Under the pieces are notes generated by a model. That model was not told the DNA's origin. It did not search any database and worked only from the letters and a program-made list of their open reading frames with translations. A program made the translations under genes and the position numbers. Shown piece by piece: positions 13,261 to 25,661 of a stretch of DNA of 64,000 nt. The DNA is from Corylus avellana (Eukaryota > Streptophyta > Magnoliopsida > Fagales > Betulaceae), in contig NC_081547.1 of the NCBI RefSeq assembly GCF_901000735.1, positions 29,313,382-29,377,381 on the forward strand, written 5' to 3'. Numbering within the stretch: the first letter of the stretch is position 1; every line of letters begins with the position of its first letter.

Positions 13261-13647
13261 GGGGTAATTACTTTTTCTCTAATATTTAACCACAACGTAT
13301 TGTCACTTTGCCTCCATAAACTGACAACCTACTACCCGACCCCATCAAACTGCAATTTTGTGCCCAAAATGCCCATTTCGTCAGTCAAACAATCAAAGTG
13401 ACAATGCGTTGTAGTTCATGAGAGGAAAATAATAATGCGTTGTAGTTGAAGAGAGCAAAGTAACAATGTGTTGTAATTCATGGGATCAAAGTAACGAGTA
13501 GACCGTCTGAGTTAACGTATTTGACTGACGAAATGAGGGTTTTGGGCACAAAATGATAGTTTGATAAAGTCGAGCAGTAGAGTTGTCAGTTCATAGGAAC
13601 AAAGTAACAATGCATTATAGTTAATGAGAGAAAAAGGTAATTACCCC
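13261..13647. mobile_element. MITE with long terminal inverted repeats, Mutator-like
   Basis: About 387 bp. Both ends read GGGGTAATTAC inward and are inverted repeats for roughly 120 bp (the left arm runs to the CCCATTTCGTCAGTCAAA region, mirrored on the right). Flanks carry a near-perfect 9-bp duplication, AATTTCTTT (13252-13260) and AATTTATTT (13648-13656). A 9-bp target duplication with long inverted repeats points to a Mutator-type non-autonomous element. Its centre has three imperfect tandem units containing ACAATGCGTTGTAGTT. Confidence 0.8.
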
Positions 13648-13800
13648 AATTTATTTTTTATGTACTGTTATAAGAAATCAAGTTTTTTTCTTCCATAAAA
13701 GCAGTTTTAACTGTACCCTAGAATTAAAGAATGCTGCAAATTCACAAAATCCGTCATGCATATATATATATATATATATATTGGATGGTAAAACACGAAT

Positions 13801-14048
13801 AATTTTGGAAATCAAACGTTTTGCATCATCAACAGTTAATTGATTTTCGGTTCCAAAAGGAAAGAAAACCATTTGCTCTCTCTCTCTCTTTCTCATTCAT
13901 ACTAAAGCTGCATCTCCACCAATGATTGCCACGATCAATCTCCTCTTTAAGCAAACCTTCTAGATCAACCTAAACCCATTCGCTTAAAGATTGCTAACTA
14001 TGAAGGCCATGGCTACGTCAAAGATATAATTCATTTGCATTGCATGTT
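13801..14048. repeat. Segment duplication, copy 2
   Basis: Second copy of the block at 12944-13196. The 3' end runs into CT/GT and AT microsatellites (about 14049-14107), whereas copy 1 runs into TATATATA. Confidence 0.85.
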
Positions 14049-16175
14049 CTCTCTCTCTCTCTGTCTGTCTTCTCTCTCTCTCTTTCTATATATATATATA
14101 TATATATAATGCATCTCTTACCTTCGGTTTGAAAAAAGTGAAATTTTTTTCACGTTTTTACACCAATTTTTTTTTTTCCTCTCAAATGTGCTCTCAAATT
14201 GAACACTTTTTGAGATTTTGTTTAATTTAAAAACGTGAATTTAGCTTGTGTAATCATGGGCCAAACTAATAATTAATTAGTGGATCACATGTATTGTTAC
14301 CAGTAACGCATGTCACTTAGTTTATCATGTTTTTCTCCCCAAATCATTTACAATTTTGCATTTCATTTGAACCTAATTAACTCTTGATATATATGCACGT
14401 CCTGTCAATTACCAATGCATGTAATAAGAGTATTATAGAATGATAATCCTGATAACGAGTAATCTCTAACGGATTAATATGCAAAAGATTATAGAATTAT
14501 ATACCAATGTACATATCTTGGCCGGCCTATATTTTATGCAAAAAAAAAAAAAAAAAAACGTTTTTATTAAATTGATAGGAATTGGCTCCTTGATGAATAC
14601 ATACTGATCACTACTGTCTACAAACAATTTCATATCTCATATTTAAAGTGATATAAATAGAAAAAAAATTTGTCCTTTTCACTTACAAAATGTAAAAGGG
14701 ATAACATAAAATAAAATGATCTCTTGGCTAGCCTGCCAATTGAGGACTTCAAGAATTGTTTTCAGCCAAGTATTAGCTTCAATTTTTTTTATTTTTTATT
14801 TCTAAGTTTTTCCTCGTTTGGTGTGGTGGGAGCCGGGGTGCTAGGATGTTTTACTTGGGGGGGCCAAACCAATTAAGTTCAAAGATTAAGTTGATTAACT
14901 CATTAAACCTTTTAACTCCAGACCATTATTTGATTAATTATTTTGTCAAAATTTGCAATATAGACCTAATTTTATAACTCAATTTAAAAAATAAAAAATC
15001 ATGAGTATAATTAAGCAGTAACCTCCTCATTATCATATGTTCATCCCTGCACATTATATTAAGTGAAACTATATTAATATACCTTAATTACATAATGCAA
15101 ATTAATAAACATACTCTCATGACTACATAATGAAAATTGAAGAGAATCTTTCTTCCTCTACAAAATTTCTTATTCTAACTTGAAAAAGAAATACAAAATA
15201 ACAAATAACAAATTTCAAAAAACTGAATATTATAAGCTCATTGAAGAAAATGGATTATATCATGTGGCTGTAATACTAATATATAGAAGCTCAAAAATAA
15301 AAATTGTAGTACTAATAAAGACTCACCTAAATAAATTTTTTTTTTTTTTTAAAAAAAAGTGCAAATGAATACAAATAAACCTTGTAATAATAGAGATGAG
15401 CTTCAAACCTCCCAGCTAATTTTGCCAGTATATATACTTCATCTTTTTGTGTGTACATGTGTGTAAGAGAGAGAGAGAGAGGTGGAGAGAGTACTTGGGT
15501 TGCATCAAAGATAATTATTTTCATGGAATATATATATTGTTTTTCTTTTTTACTTCTAAAATTCGAAGCCCTTTCCATAATTAAAACCACTAGTTTTGGA
15601 AGCTTTCTGAAATTAATTAAGCATGATTTGCACCAAAACTAAATCTATATCTCTAACTTTCTAAAGCAGATTAAGACCCTGACCCATACACCATATATAT
15701 TTTCTTTTCAAGATAGAAGGCCCTGATTTTTTTTTTTTTTTTTTCTAATTGAGAGGTCATATTTTTTTTGTTTGTGTTGAGGGTATATATATATATCTAA
15801 TTAGGGAACTGTGCCTTGGTTTTCTCATAGTTTTTGCTCTTTCTCATATATTTTTGTTCTTCCTCCAGCATATGGGAGCCTCTCTTTTATTCTAAAAAAA
15901 AGAGCATTACCCGACGTGCATATTTAGCTATGCTAAAAATATTCATCTTATTAATTCCTCGATATTCACCAACTGAAGCTTATTTAGCTATATATCATGC
16001 ATATAAAGACAATATTGAAAACAGCAAAACAAGAACAAGTGATGACCATTACCTTGTTGTATGTATGCTGTTATACATGAAAAATGATATAATACGTACG
16101 GGGTTAATTGCTCTCTCTATAGCCTCGACGACAATCAATTAAGTAGGCTCAAGATCTCACTCAGAATTGTCTCTT

Positions 16176-17592
16176 TCATAAAGTCAGATCCAGAGTTCTC
16201 TTCGTATCATGACCATCTTCTTCCTTGAACCTGCCAAGCTTTGAGGTTGGAGATGAAGACAATGAAAGAGACAAACTACTAACAACGTTAACCCCATCAC
16301 CACCATTATCCGAACCCTTTTCAAATTCATCCAATTTGTTTGGTGCTTTAAGAGATAAATTCAAATCTATGCCGCCATCTGAATCCGAATCCCAAGCCTT
16401 CCTTTTCACTTCTTTGTTTTGCGCTTCTTCATCAACTATTCTCCCATTTTTATCAATCCGACAGCCAGCATCATTGTTCAATAAACTTTGATGCCTTGTC
16501 CACCAAGTAGCTTGTCCTTTGAAAAATGAATCACTCATCTCTGGATTTAACTTTTCTGAAATATTGTTTTTGTAATTGCTTCCGATTATTCTCTGTGTCA
16601 CTGAACCATATACTCCACTCCTATAAATCTGGCTCTCTTGACCTCTCCGGAAACCATCATCAATATATCTTCAATATTGAAATACACAGCTGGTTATATA
16701 TATATACTATTTTCTTAGAGCTCAAAAAAGTAGAAAGGAATAGGGAGATGGTACCTTAAACCAGAAGAAGGTCTTTGACGGAAACTTTGTAACATGGGAA
16801 GTTGGCTAAGGTTGTAGATATTGTGATCTCCGCCTTCCATAAAAAGCCCTTGTTCTGTCGTAACTGTCATAATCCAATATCCATGAAATCAGAGATCAGA
16901 GGAATAAAGACAGTAGCAAAAGAAACCAAACCCTAAATTTTGTATGCCCAAAAAGCTACCTCGATTGTGGTCATCCATCTTCTTGCTCCTATACATCTAA
17001 TAATTAAAGACAAACCCAAACACAAAATTATTAAGATTAATTATTGAATTAATTGCAAATAATTATGATTAGCATATATATTAATTGTAGATCAAACTAG
17101 TATATATACCTGGAGATGGCTCTTCACATGAGCGATGCTAAGACCCTTGATGTTCATTAGTTGAAGTACCAACTTGGGTGTTGCTCCTGCACCAATATTG
17201 AAATTCACATTGATTATATATATATATATATATATATATTCTGCAGGTAATTAATTAATTTTCCCTTTAATAATTATGATGGGTTGAATTAACTAAAGAG
17301 AGACAAGATCTAAATACTTACTTTCTTGACCTCCTAGTCTTTCAACTGCGTGAACAAAGCAAAGATGGAGATCAGGAGTCCACCGGAGTCTTGGCATCTT
17401 AGAACGCACATATTGTCGTACAGGTCCTGATGATTTAGCTTCCTTCTTTTCACTCTCTTCCACTGTGCTATTGCTTGAGCTTCCACTCCCCTTGTTTAGC
17501 TTGCAAGTTTCATCACTCTCACCCTCACTCTCATCATGGCTTGTTTTGCAGACTTCAGTGCTGTGATCACAGCTTATTTCTTTCATCTCCAT
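16176..17592 (-). CDS. GARP/MYB-like transcription factor with EAR motifs
   Basis: Five exons (17322-17592, 17110-17186, 16960-16996, 16755-16854, 16176-16668), 325 residues, all GT-AG and in phase. An acidic Ser-rich N-terminus precedes the single MYB-like GARP domain at about 66-123: MPRLRWTPDLHLCFVHAVE, then ERATPKLVLQLMNIKGLS and the signature AHVKSHLQMYR. The C-terminus has three EAR-type repression motifs: DLNLSL (263-268), LSLSL (294-298) and the terminal LDLTL (321-325), so it is probably a nuclear repressor recruiting TOPLESS-type corepressors. Family: the At1g14600/At2g02060/At2g40260 group of G2-like factors. Start is the first of two close ATGs (17590-17592, 17584-17586). The 5' leader has a (CT)n tract at about 17803-17835. 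Target genes unknown. Confidence 0.88.
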
Positions 17593-17799
17593 CGGGATGT
17601 TTCGATTGAGTAGATAGCAACGATAAGAATTCGATTATTGTGTGTTTAAGGAATGAGGTTTGATATGTCGTAATCTGGATCTCTTGCCTCAGGCCAAAGC
17701 AGATGGAAATGAATTCTTTAGAATAAGGCAGCTGAGCTCTTGCAGAAATAGGAAGTAACCCAGCTTGGGAATAGAAACCCATTTTCCTTTGACATTGAA

Positions 17800-17836
<37 letters not shown>

Positions 17837-18468
17837 CGTTTGCCTAGCTACTTACTTTTTTATGCTTTGCGTAAATTACATCTGCATGATGTCATGCGTT
17901 GATGCCTTCATGTATTATTCATACATCAATACAGCAACATTTCCTCTCCATCCCACCCCCTAAAAAAATAAAAGTACTTAAATGGAAAATAAAAATAAAA
18001 ATTTCTAAAATGCATATTTTTTTCTGGAAAAAAAAAAAATCAATTGTTGGTTGCCTATTCCCCCACCCAAGCAAAAAAAAAAAAAAAGTAAAGGCATAGC
18101 ACGACTTTTAAATATATATTTTTTATCTCTGTTTTTATTTTTATTTTTTATGGTTGGGAAGCTAAGATGACTTGAAAGCTTGAAAATCTCTACGCATAGA
18201 ACTACACGTGAGTTGACATAAAATGCTATTCTTCACAAAAAGTTTCCTGGAACCCGGAGAAAATTAAAGGTTTGTAAAGAGTACCAGTATAGCGGTATAT
18301 CGTATATATATATCCCGTTCCAACATTACGAAACTGTATGGTACTTAGGCATATTGGATTGGGATTTTATTGAAATTAATTAGGTTGTTTCAATTTTATT
18401 GAAATTTGGACAGCTTAAAAGTAGGGTTGCAAGTAGGGTGGTAATTTGTGTTCGTGTGTTTGACTTTG

Positions 18469-18469
<1 letters not shown>

Positions 18470-18508
<39 letters not shown>
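18470..18508. repeat. (TA)n microsatellite
   Basis: About 19 TA units in intergenic DNA. A related shorter tract is at about 18649-18665. Confidence 0.85.
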
Positions 18509-18510
<2 letters not shown>

Positions 18511-19910
18511 CTAACTAATTTAATTAAATAGGTAAGATCTCTCAACTATAATTCGCTAATTTTGTATTGATCGTGTCGAATTTACGAATTATTAAAAATT
18601 GTCAACCCTAAATATCGTATGTAGAGTTTACGTCATATTAAGACATAATATATATATATATATATGAACTATAACCCAACTTATTTATAATTTACTATAA
18701 CTCACTAATTTTATCATAGATTTGTATCTAATTTACTCATCATGAAAAAGGTTGTCAAACCCTAATTATAAGGCCTATCTATCCCTAGTAGATTAGGACC
18801 CTAACCTTAAGTTACTCATAATAAGTCAATTTTACGTAATTAGTGATTATAGAAGTATTTTTGTCCACCGAACTGAAAAACTATCTAGGGCCAAAATCGG
18901 TTCGGTTTGATTAACCAACAAAATAAAAATTCTACCGCTTCATTTTATTCCGACTTTCGACGACAATCGGTAGTGCACTCCGGGGACGAGAAGTAAAAGG
19001 GCAATCGGATATTGTAGCTACCTCTAATCCTGCGCTCCATTCTCTAGGGTCCTGATGCGAGCTAGGCGTACTTGGCCTGATTGATTAAAAAAATAGCGTT
19101 TCCACGCGCACGAAAAACAGGAATCCTGTGGCTCTAGAAAAAAGAAAGGGCTTGTCAGCTCGTGACGTGTAAATTGGAAGACGACGCAATGCCATGCATA
19201 AAATATAGAGAGAGAGAATATTTAAGCCAAAGCTAGTTTTCTTTCCGTCGAGAATCACGGACGGATTTGTCCCTACTTTGGGAGACTCTTGCCCTACTCC
19301 GTCAACCATCCCGAGAAAAATCTCTAGGGTTTGACTCCGGTGATTTTCCCACTTTCTCTCTGGACTTGCCGATCAGATACAGATAACGCTGACTCTCTCT
19401 CTTGTGCAGACAGTTTGAAAACCCTCACCTGGGTGCTCTGCCTTAAATTAGCATTTAATTAGAAAAGATCGATGATGGTAACAAGTCCTGGCTAGCGGCT
19501 CTTATCTGTTGAGACAGTTTGATAAAGCTTAGACATGGGTCAGAGTCAGATTATATGCCTTGGAGTTGCTTCAAGAAAAATTTAACTATTCTAAAATGAT
19601 TATGAAATGAGTAGATAACTTCAGCTTCACAATGCAAATCTAATTAAAAAATAGAGATATTTGGCTCCTCATGGGCAACCTAAGATACAATTTAGGCTTC
19701 ATCTGTTTATTTAATTTAAAATATTTTTTTGGTGTTTTGTTCGTATGAAAAATAAGTGACAATAAAAAGCGTCTACTTCTACTAGTGGTCTGGCAGAGTC
19801 TTTGGGAGAGGTTCGGTGAACTCTAGTCTCTGGATACTTGAGAAGGAGAGATCAAATTTTAAAAATAGTTTACGGTTTTAAAAAAGAAAAATTATTTATA
19901 TGAAAATTAA

Positions 19911-20545
19911 GGGTAAATATATCTATAGTTTTTGGGTCAACACACCAAAATTTTTATTTTTCAACAATTTACTCATTGGGTCAATCGAAATGACGATAAA
20001 ATTTATGTCGTCAAAATTTTTTAACAGTCGTTAGTCTGGGTCAAAACGCACCGTTTCACCTCATTTAAATATTAATTTTTTAATTTAATTTTAAAATTTA
20101 AATCTAAAATTTTTTTTTTAAAAAAAGGACATGGATGGGATCACCCCCATAGGGTTTGGCCGGCCACCTCATTTTGCCTGGGGGTGGTTTGGCCACCCCC
20201 AGACCGGCCGTCTAGGGGTGGTTCCACCTCCAGGGCCTAAGGGGGTGGTTCGGCCACCCCCAGATCGGCCATATCGGGGTGGCTGAACCACTTCCAGGGC
20301 CCAAGGGGGTGATTCAGCCACAACTGTCCTTTTATTTTTTATTTTTTTTTTTAAATTTAAATTTAAAAAATAATATTTTAATGAAGTGAAACTGTGCATT
20401 TTGACCCAGACTAACGGCTGTTAAAAAATTTTGACGGCATGAATTTTATTGTCATTTCAATTGACCCAGGGAGTAAATTTTCAAAAAAACAAAAACTTAG
20501 GGAGATAACAATTTTGCCGTGTTGACCCAATGACTTTAGATATTA
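19911..20545. mobile_element. Inverted-repeat element with GC-rich foldback core
   Basis: The left arm (about 19936-20120: TTGGGTCAACAC, then GGGTCAATCGAAATGACGAT, then AACAGTCGTTAGTCTGGGTC) reappears inverted on the right (about 20345-20535), giving arms near 180 bp. The core (20140-20330) is GC-rich and built of nested GGGGTGG/CCACCCC palindromes. Flanking AAAATTAAG/AAAATTAAA could be the target duplication; the outer boundaries are approximate. It has no coding capacity. The 76-codon reading frame in the core is an artefact of the palindromes. Confidence 0.65.
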
Positions 20546-20908
20546 AAATTAAAAGTTTTTTAGTCAACCAAAATTTTTTCGATTTTTGACAACAATTTTT
20601 CGTCATACCAAACATCATAAAATAGAGAAGACATTTTAGGGTAAAACAAATTGATTATTTTGGGATTAATTATTCTTCTTACTTTTTATCTAAATATTGT
20701 CCCTTTTTTTTTTTTAGGGTGGGAGTGGCGGGAGGGCTTCCTAAACTATAAGATTTTCTTGTTATCATGATATGTGCTTATATCACGTTTTGTTTGTTCG
20801 AAAGATTTTTTTTTTTTTTTTAAGTCACACCGAATTTGTTGTTCTATTTGTTATAGAGAGTTCGACCATCCCGATGGCCTCTTGAGTTTCACAGTAGCAT
20901 GTTTAACG

Positions 20909-20935
20909 ATTATTATTATTATTATTATTATTAAT
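20909..20935. repeat. (ATT)n microsatellite
   Basis: About nine ATT units, intergenic. Confidence 0.85.
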
Positions 20936-20964
20936 GCAAAGTAGTTTGGGATGGGCCATCCTTA

Positions 20965-21090
20965 AAAGGTAACTCAATCGGCTAGAACCACGCCTCATGA
21001 AGCGGAGATTACTAATTCGAATCACCTTCTTCTCTTTTATGTAGATATGTCAAAAATAAATAAATAAATAAATTGGGATGACCACTTGTA

Positions 21091-21130
<40 letters not shown>
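20965..21130 (+). mobile_element. tRNA-derived SINE-like sequence
   Basis: GGTAACTCAATCGGCTAGAA resembles a tRNA gene A box and CTAATTCGAATCACC a B box, spaced about 40 bp apart as in pol III promoters. The head is followed by about 30 bp, then a (AAAT)n-like run and AT/GA microsatellites, which fits the head-plus-simple-tail structure of a plant SINE. It does not fold as an intact tRNA by eye. No target duplication was identified. Confidence 0.45.

Positions 21131-21149
<19 letters not shown>
21096..21149. repeat. Compound (AT)n(GA)n microsatellite
   Basis: About 13 AT units followed directly by about 13 GA units. Confidence 0.85.
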
Positions 21150-21689
21150 AGTAAACAATTTGTATCCTGAGAATTTGATGAGATAAAAAAAACACAAAAA
21201 AAAGACAGTACTGTGCTCTGAAATCAGTAAAATAAGCAATGCGAGCACGTGTTGCAGTCGGTTGAAATGTCTGTCATGGACCACACAAAAAATACCTAGT
21301 CCTAAATAAAATAGATGCTACTGTTCGTTTGTTTCAAGTTGGTGCAGGCAATTGCAAGGGAAGGTATGTTACGAATTCCCCACTTGTTTTTGTTCAAGTT
21401 TAGCGTCGTTAGGGGCTTTGGCTTGTCTCTTAGTCTTATTTATGCACGAATAATGCACCCCTAATACAAGAAGCAGGGGTGGAACCACATTGAGGTGTAG
21501 GAGGCTTCAACCCTCTCCTAAAATTTCAAAACTCTCTTAATATATATATATAACCTTCTCAAAATTAATTTTTTTAGCTGCTTCAAAAAGAAAAAATCCT
21601 TCTAACCTAAAATTTTAATTTTTCCCATGACAAGATACCAAGCCTTACTCAAGTTAGGGGTAGGACTAAGAATTTTTTATATGGCCACA

Positions 21690-22150
21690 AACCTGATAAA
21701 AAAATTAGTAGTTTAAGGTTAAAGAATCTAATTAACTTGTTTAATTAAAGAGTTAAGTTAAGGTCGACCTATATAGTCTTATATATATACTCATGCATCA
21801 ACACGACCGGAACTTGACACATGATATTTAGGGTTAGTAATTTTGTATACGACTTGCGAACCCGACAAAATTCAATACAAAATTAACGGCTTACGGTTGA
21901 TGGATCTGACTCGTTAATTAAATGGGTTGTATTAGATTTGACCTATATAATCTTATACTTATGCCTGATACGACCTGAACCTGACACGTCACATTTAAGG
22001 CTAACAATTTTTGATACGGTATGCGAACCCGACATGAACTCAATACAATACAAAATTAGTGGGTCAAGGTTGAGGAGTCTGTCCCATTTAATTAAATAAG
22101 TCTTATATATTCATATCTTAATACGACTCAAATACAATATACAAACATGA
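21690..22150. repeat. Three-fold imperfect tandem repeat, about 170-bp unit
   Basis: Three diverged copies, each containing a GACCTATATAxTCTTATA-like core (about 21767, 21940, third copy truncated near 22105), then CGACC(T)GAACxTGACAC and GACTTGCGAACCCGAC-like motifs. Related single pieces occur near 18540-18780 and 48990-49240, so this is a dispersed repeat family that is locally tandem. Confidence 0.6.
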
Positions 22151-22606
22151 ATTATCACCCCATAGGTACTTTAATTTGGAGACATGGCCAACAAAGTGAA
22201 TGCAAAAAAATCATTTTCAGAATTCCTAATCACGTCTTTAATTATTAATCAAATTACCTTGTGGGTCATTGTCAAATAGTTCTAAACACAGCATGAAGAG
22301 AACCACGTAGTCTAGGCACGAGAGTTTGAAATTTGACGGGCTTTAATTTAATAAAAACATTTCCTGCATGAGCCCGAATATTCTATCAACGTACGTGTAC
22401 TTCAAATGCATTTACCTAGATTGATCATTCACAACCACTCCCCTACATATCACGGGCATCTTGAGAGTAATCACAGCCGTCCAAGAAATGCTATCTTTGG
22501 AAATGGTCAACAGTTCTGATGGATACCCCTCGAACGGAGCATGGGGAAGAAGCAATAAATTTATTTATGCTTAGAATGTATCTCAAAGACAAGCATATAT
22601 ATTTAT

Positions 22607-22608
<2 letters not shown>

Positions 22609-22646
<38 letters not shown>
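22609..22646. repeat. (AT)n microsatellite
   Basis: About 19 AT units, intergenic. Confidence 0.85.
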
Positions 22647-22648
<2 letters not shown>

Positions 22649-25600
22649 TATAATTCATATTTAACTTAATTTAATTACTTCAATTGGTTCACCCTGACCC
22701 AGAAAAGGCCAAAACAAAGTAGGAAAGATTGAAGAAAGTACTCACAACTATATTAAATTGTTTCTTTGTTCTCCCTTAATATTTTTTTAAAGGAAGCTAA
22801 TTGGAACATCAGTCTAACAAATTATTAATATCATAGATTGATATAATTAATAGTGGTCTGTAGACTCTAATCAAAGCACTTTCCGATTGATATTAAGGTC
22901 GTCGCATATTAAAAAGGTGTAACAAAATGTGAGTAGTTCATATAGCATAATTAAATAGCTTAAACTTAAAAAATTAAGTTTTTTTAGGTCAAGTTGTGTT
23001 TAAACATGCCTATATGATGATTTCACTGAAATACTTCTACAATTGTCAATTTTTCGAATGAGTAGTATCATAACTGATAGTGACATGCAGTGTCGTAAAC
23101 TGGCACAGGCACATACAAGGGTCGTTGATATTTTTGGGTCTAAACTCGCAGACTTAAACTTTAGAGTAAATGATATCTCGACGGGTTATGTATATAGTCT
23201 TAAAAATTAAATTTTAAAATTTTAAAAAAAAAATTAAAAAAAAAGTCAGAATTTCGTTAAGAAAATGATGTGAAGAAGGAAGCATTTGTGAACAATGGCG
23301 GGCTGGCTTTTGCTTGTGAAGACTATTAAAATACAGGTTGGTATGAAAGATTCGGCATCAAGCACCCAAGCTGTAAAGTCAACCCCCAACAGCAGCCTGT
23401 GTTTTTTCTATTTCTTTATGTTTTTGTATTAATTTTAAATGTGTATGAGAATACGTGAGCCTATTTATGCGGATCTACATCCTTTCAGAATGAAGATGTC
23501 TGTCTTTTTCTTCTGCATACCGAACTCCTACTACTTTATTCGTGCGCTTATGATCATTTATGCATGCCACCATGATATCATGTCATGCCATGCTTGACGC
23601 CATCATGGCATCATGTAACTCTCACCCTTAATTTCAAGACAACCAATATTTCTTTTCCGAGTATAAATGAGACCAAAATTAATTTTTAAGCTTAAAAAAG
23701 TGTGAATATATATATATATTTTAAAAGAAAATTTTAAAAACTGGGGCAGTCCATGCTTAATTCAATGCTTTGCTTTGGTCTAACGTTTTAATTTTGTTTT
23801 TATACTGAATGTATGTTTGTTTCAATGAATATGACTGTCGACCCCCCCACTTCCAGCTTCTATTTTTTTTTTTTTTTTAAATTTTTAATTTTAATTTTTA
23901 GTATTTAGTTTTTATATATATTTATCGTGGGTAACAGTGTCATATATAATTAAATATCACATGATACACAAACGAAATTCGTTAAAAATTTGGATGAAAT
24001 TTGATTGTAAGGATCTATTGATTATTTTTGCATACGACAAGGAGCTCTTTGTACATTTTTTTACAACATAAAGCTTATTGCAAACATTTTAACCACGTAA
24101 ATAAATTCTGCATTTTTTCCAAAATATTATTTAAAGAAAAAAATAATGCCTTATACCACATTTCTATCTCGCAATGCCAAAATGATAATCCCGACCAACC
24201 ATTGAATCTTATTAAAAAAAAAAAAAAAAATCTAAAAAAAATTTAAGAGCTAATCAACACTACTAATATAGTGGAGAGAGCATCCTGAAGATCGTCTGAT
24301 GAAATGTAAAGCCTCGAGTCTTCCAAGGATGGCTTTAAAAATTCTATACTGAATAGGGCTCTATTTCCTATGAGGAATTCGCCTTGTTCTGTTCTTATAA
24401 ATGAGACAATTGCTGTTTCTTCTTTCTGTTGTATCCTATAGTTAGGAGTGTCTACCTACTGATAGGTTACTTGAATCCGTGTAGCTGTATTGCCGTGTTT
24501 TGAACTTCAATGCTTTAATGAAATGACTTGTTCGTCCAAAAAGACAAAGAAACGACAGAGATGTTAGTAAGACAAAAAATTCAGTCATGTTTTCTCCTGT
24601 CTTCTCAAGACAAATACATTAACACAGAACACTCGTGCAAACACAAAAACAATTTTTACAACATTTTTTCAAAAAAAAGTAATAATACCAAAACACATTA
24701 ACAAACATATACCCTAACTCCCATTACGTAATTTCAGCACCAAAAATTTACATTGGGTTTTTAAGCACAAAGCCCAAGATCGACCTAGACTTTTTATGGA
24801 GCCTAATTTTAAGTCGGCTTTAGTCTATCATTTGTCAAGCTTGAATGCGAGGCCCAGATCACCCTTCATTGGGCGGGACACCCAATATATGAACAGTTCT
24901 AAAGTTCAAACTACGCAGGGGAGAGCGAGCAGATCAAGTAGCCAACTGAAAATATTGTTCAATCCATGTAAATAAAAGGTTTTATAATTAATTATGCTTG
25001 ATTATTGTTTAAGATGGTGATGAGACAAGGGATTGGAGAGATCCAATTCATTGTCCGGATTAAATTTAACATATTTAATTATGTATATACTGCTGCATAT
25101 TGAATACGTTGTTAGCTCATTTAAAATTTTTAAATATTGACATCATGTACACCGTTAAATACAACAAAACAAATCCTGAACCATAAAATATATTAACAAA
25201 CAACTCAAAATACAAAATAGTCCCCTCCAAAAAAAAAAAAAAAAAAAAACAGAAAAAAAAAAAAGTAGTTTACATTAAATATTGGGCAACGAACACAAGG
25301 CCTTCTAAAACAATCTGAACTGGAGTTGCACAAAAGTATATTTCAAAATACTCGCCGTGATATTGACAAACATACAGGTAACAGTGAGATTAAATGTTTG
25401 AATATTAGACCATTCCACAGTTTGACATATATGCCAACATCTGAAGCTTATTTTCCTCAATATGAGAAAGCAATCATGCTTTCTGAAATTCCAGTCTAGA
25501 TTTCAGATTACAAAACCACGTCAACATATGCCGTTCAAATTGAGCTGTCAAACAATTAAAAAAAATTTCAAAAAAAAAACTTTTGAGTACCTGAAGTTGT

Positions 25601-25661
25601 GTGCTTCATGTGTCACCTCAAGGTTGCCGAACATCAAGTATCATTAAAAAAAATCTAGATT

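Larger units (their letters stand above)
12145..16175. other. Gene-poor spacer between UGP3 and the MYB-like gene
   Basis: The first about 250 bases are the UGP3 5' UTR/promoter with a GA-rich stretch (about 12150-12240). The rest holds a duplicated segment (12944-13196 and 13801-14048), an inverted-repeat transposon (13261-13647), AT and CT microsatellites (about 13761-13781, 14049-14107) and AT-rich DNA with poly-A/T runs. No multi-exon gene could be assembled. Confidence 0.6.
17593..25661. other. 8-kb gene-poor region
   Basis: No gene found. Contents: MYB-gene promoter with a CT tract; poly-A-rich stretches near 18030-18090; (TA)n arrays at about 18470-18508 and 22609-22646; an inverted-repeat element with a GC-rich core (about 19911-20545); a tRNA-like SINE head (about 20965-21030); a roughly 170-bp sequence repeated three times (21690-22150); and at 24280-24545 an mRNA-like 3'-end stretch without an ORF. 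Small reading frames here lack family features and sit in low-complexity DNA. Confidence 0.55.

Noticed and set aside
20169..20399. 76-codon Gly/Pro-rich frame
   Set aside because: Generated by GGGGTGG/CCACCCC palindromes in a MITE core.
24280..24545. mRNA-like stretch, possible 3' end of a gene
   Set aside because: Looks like a 3' UTR but no coding exon could be found upstream on either strand; not called.
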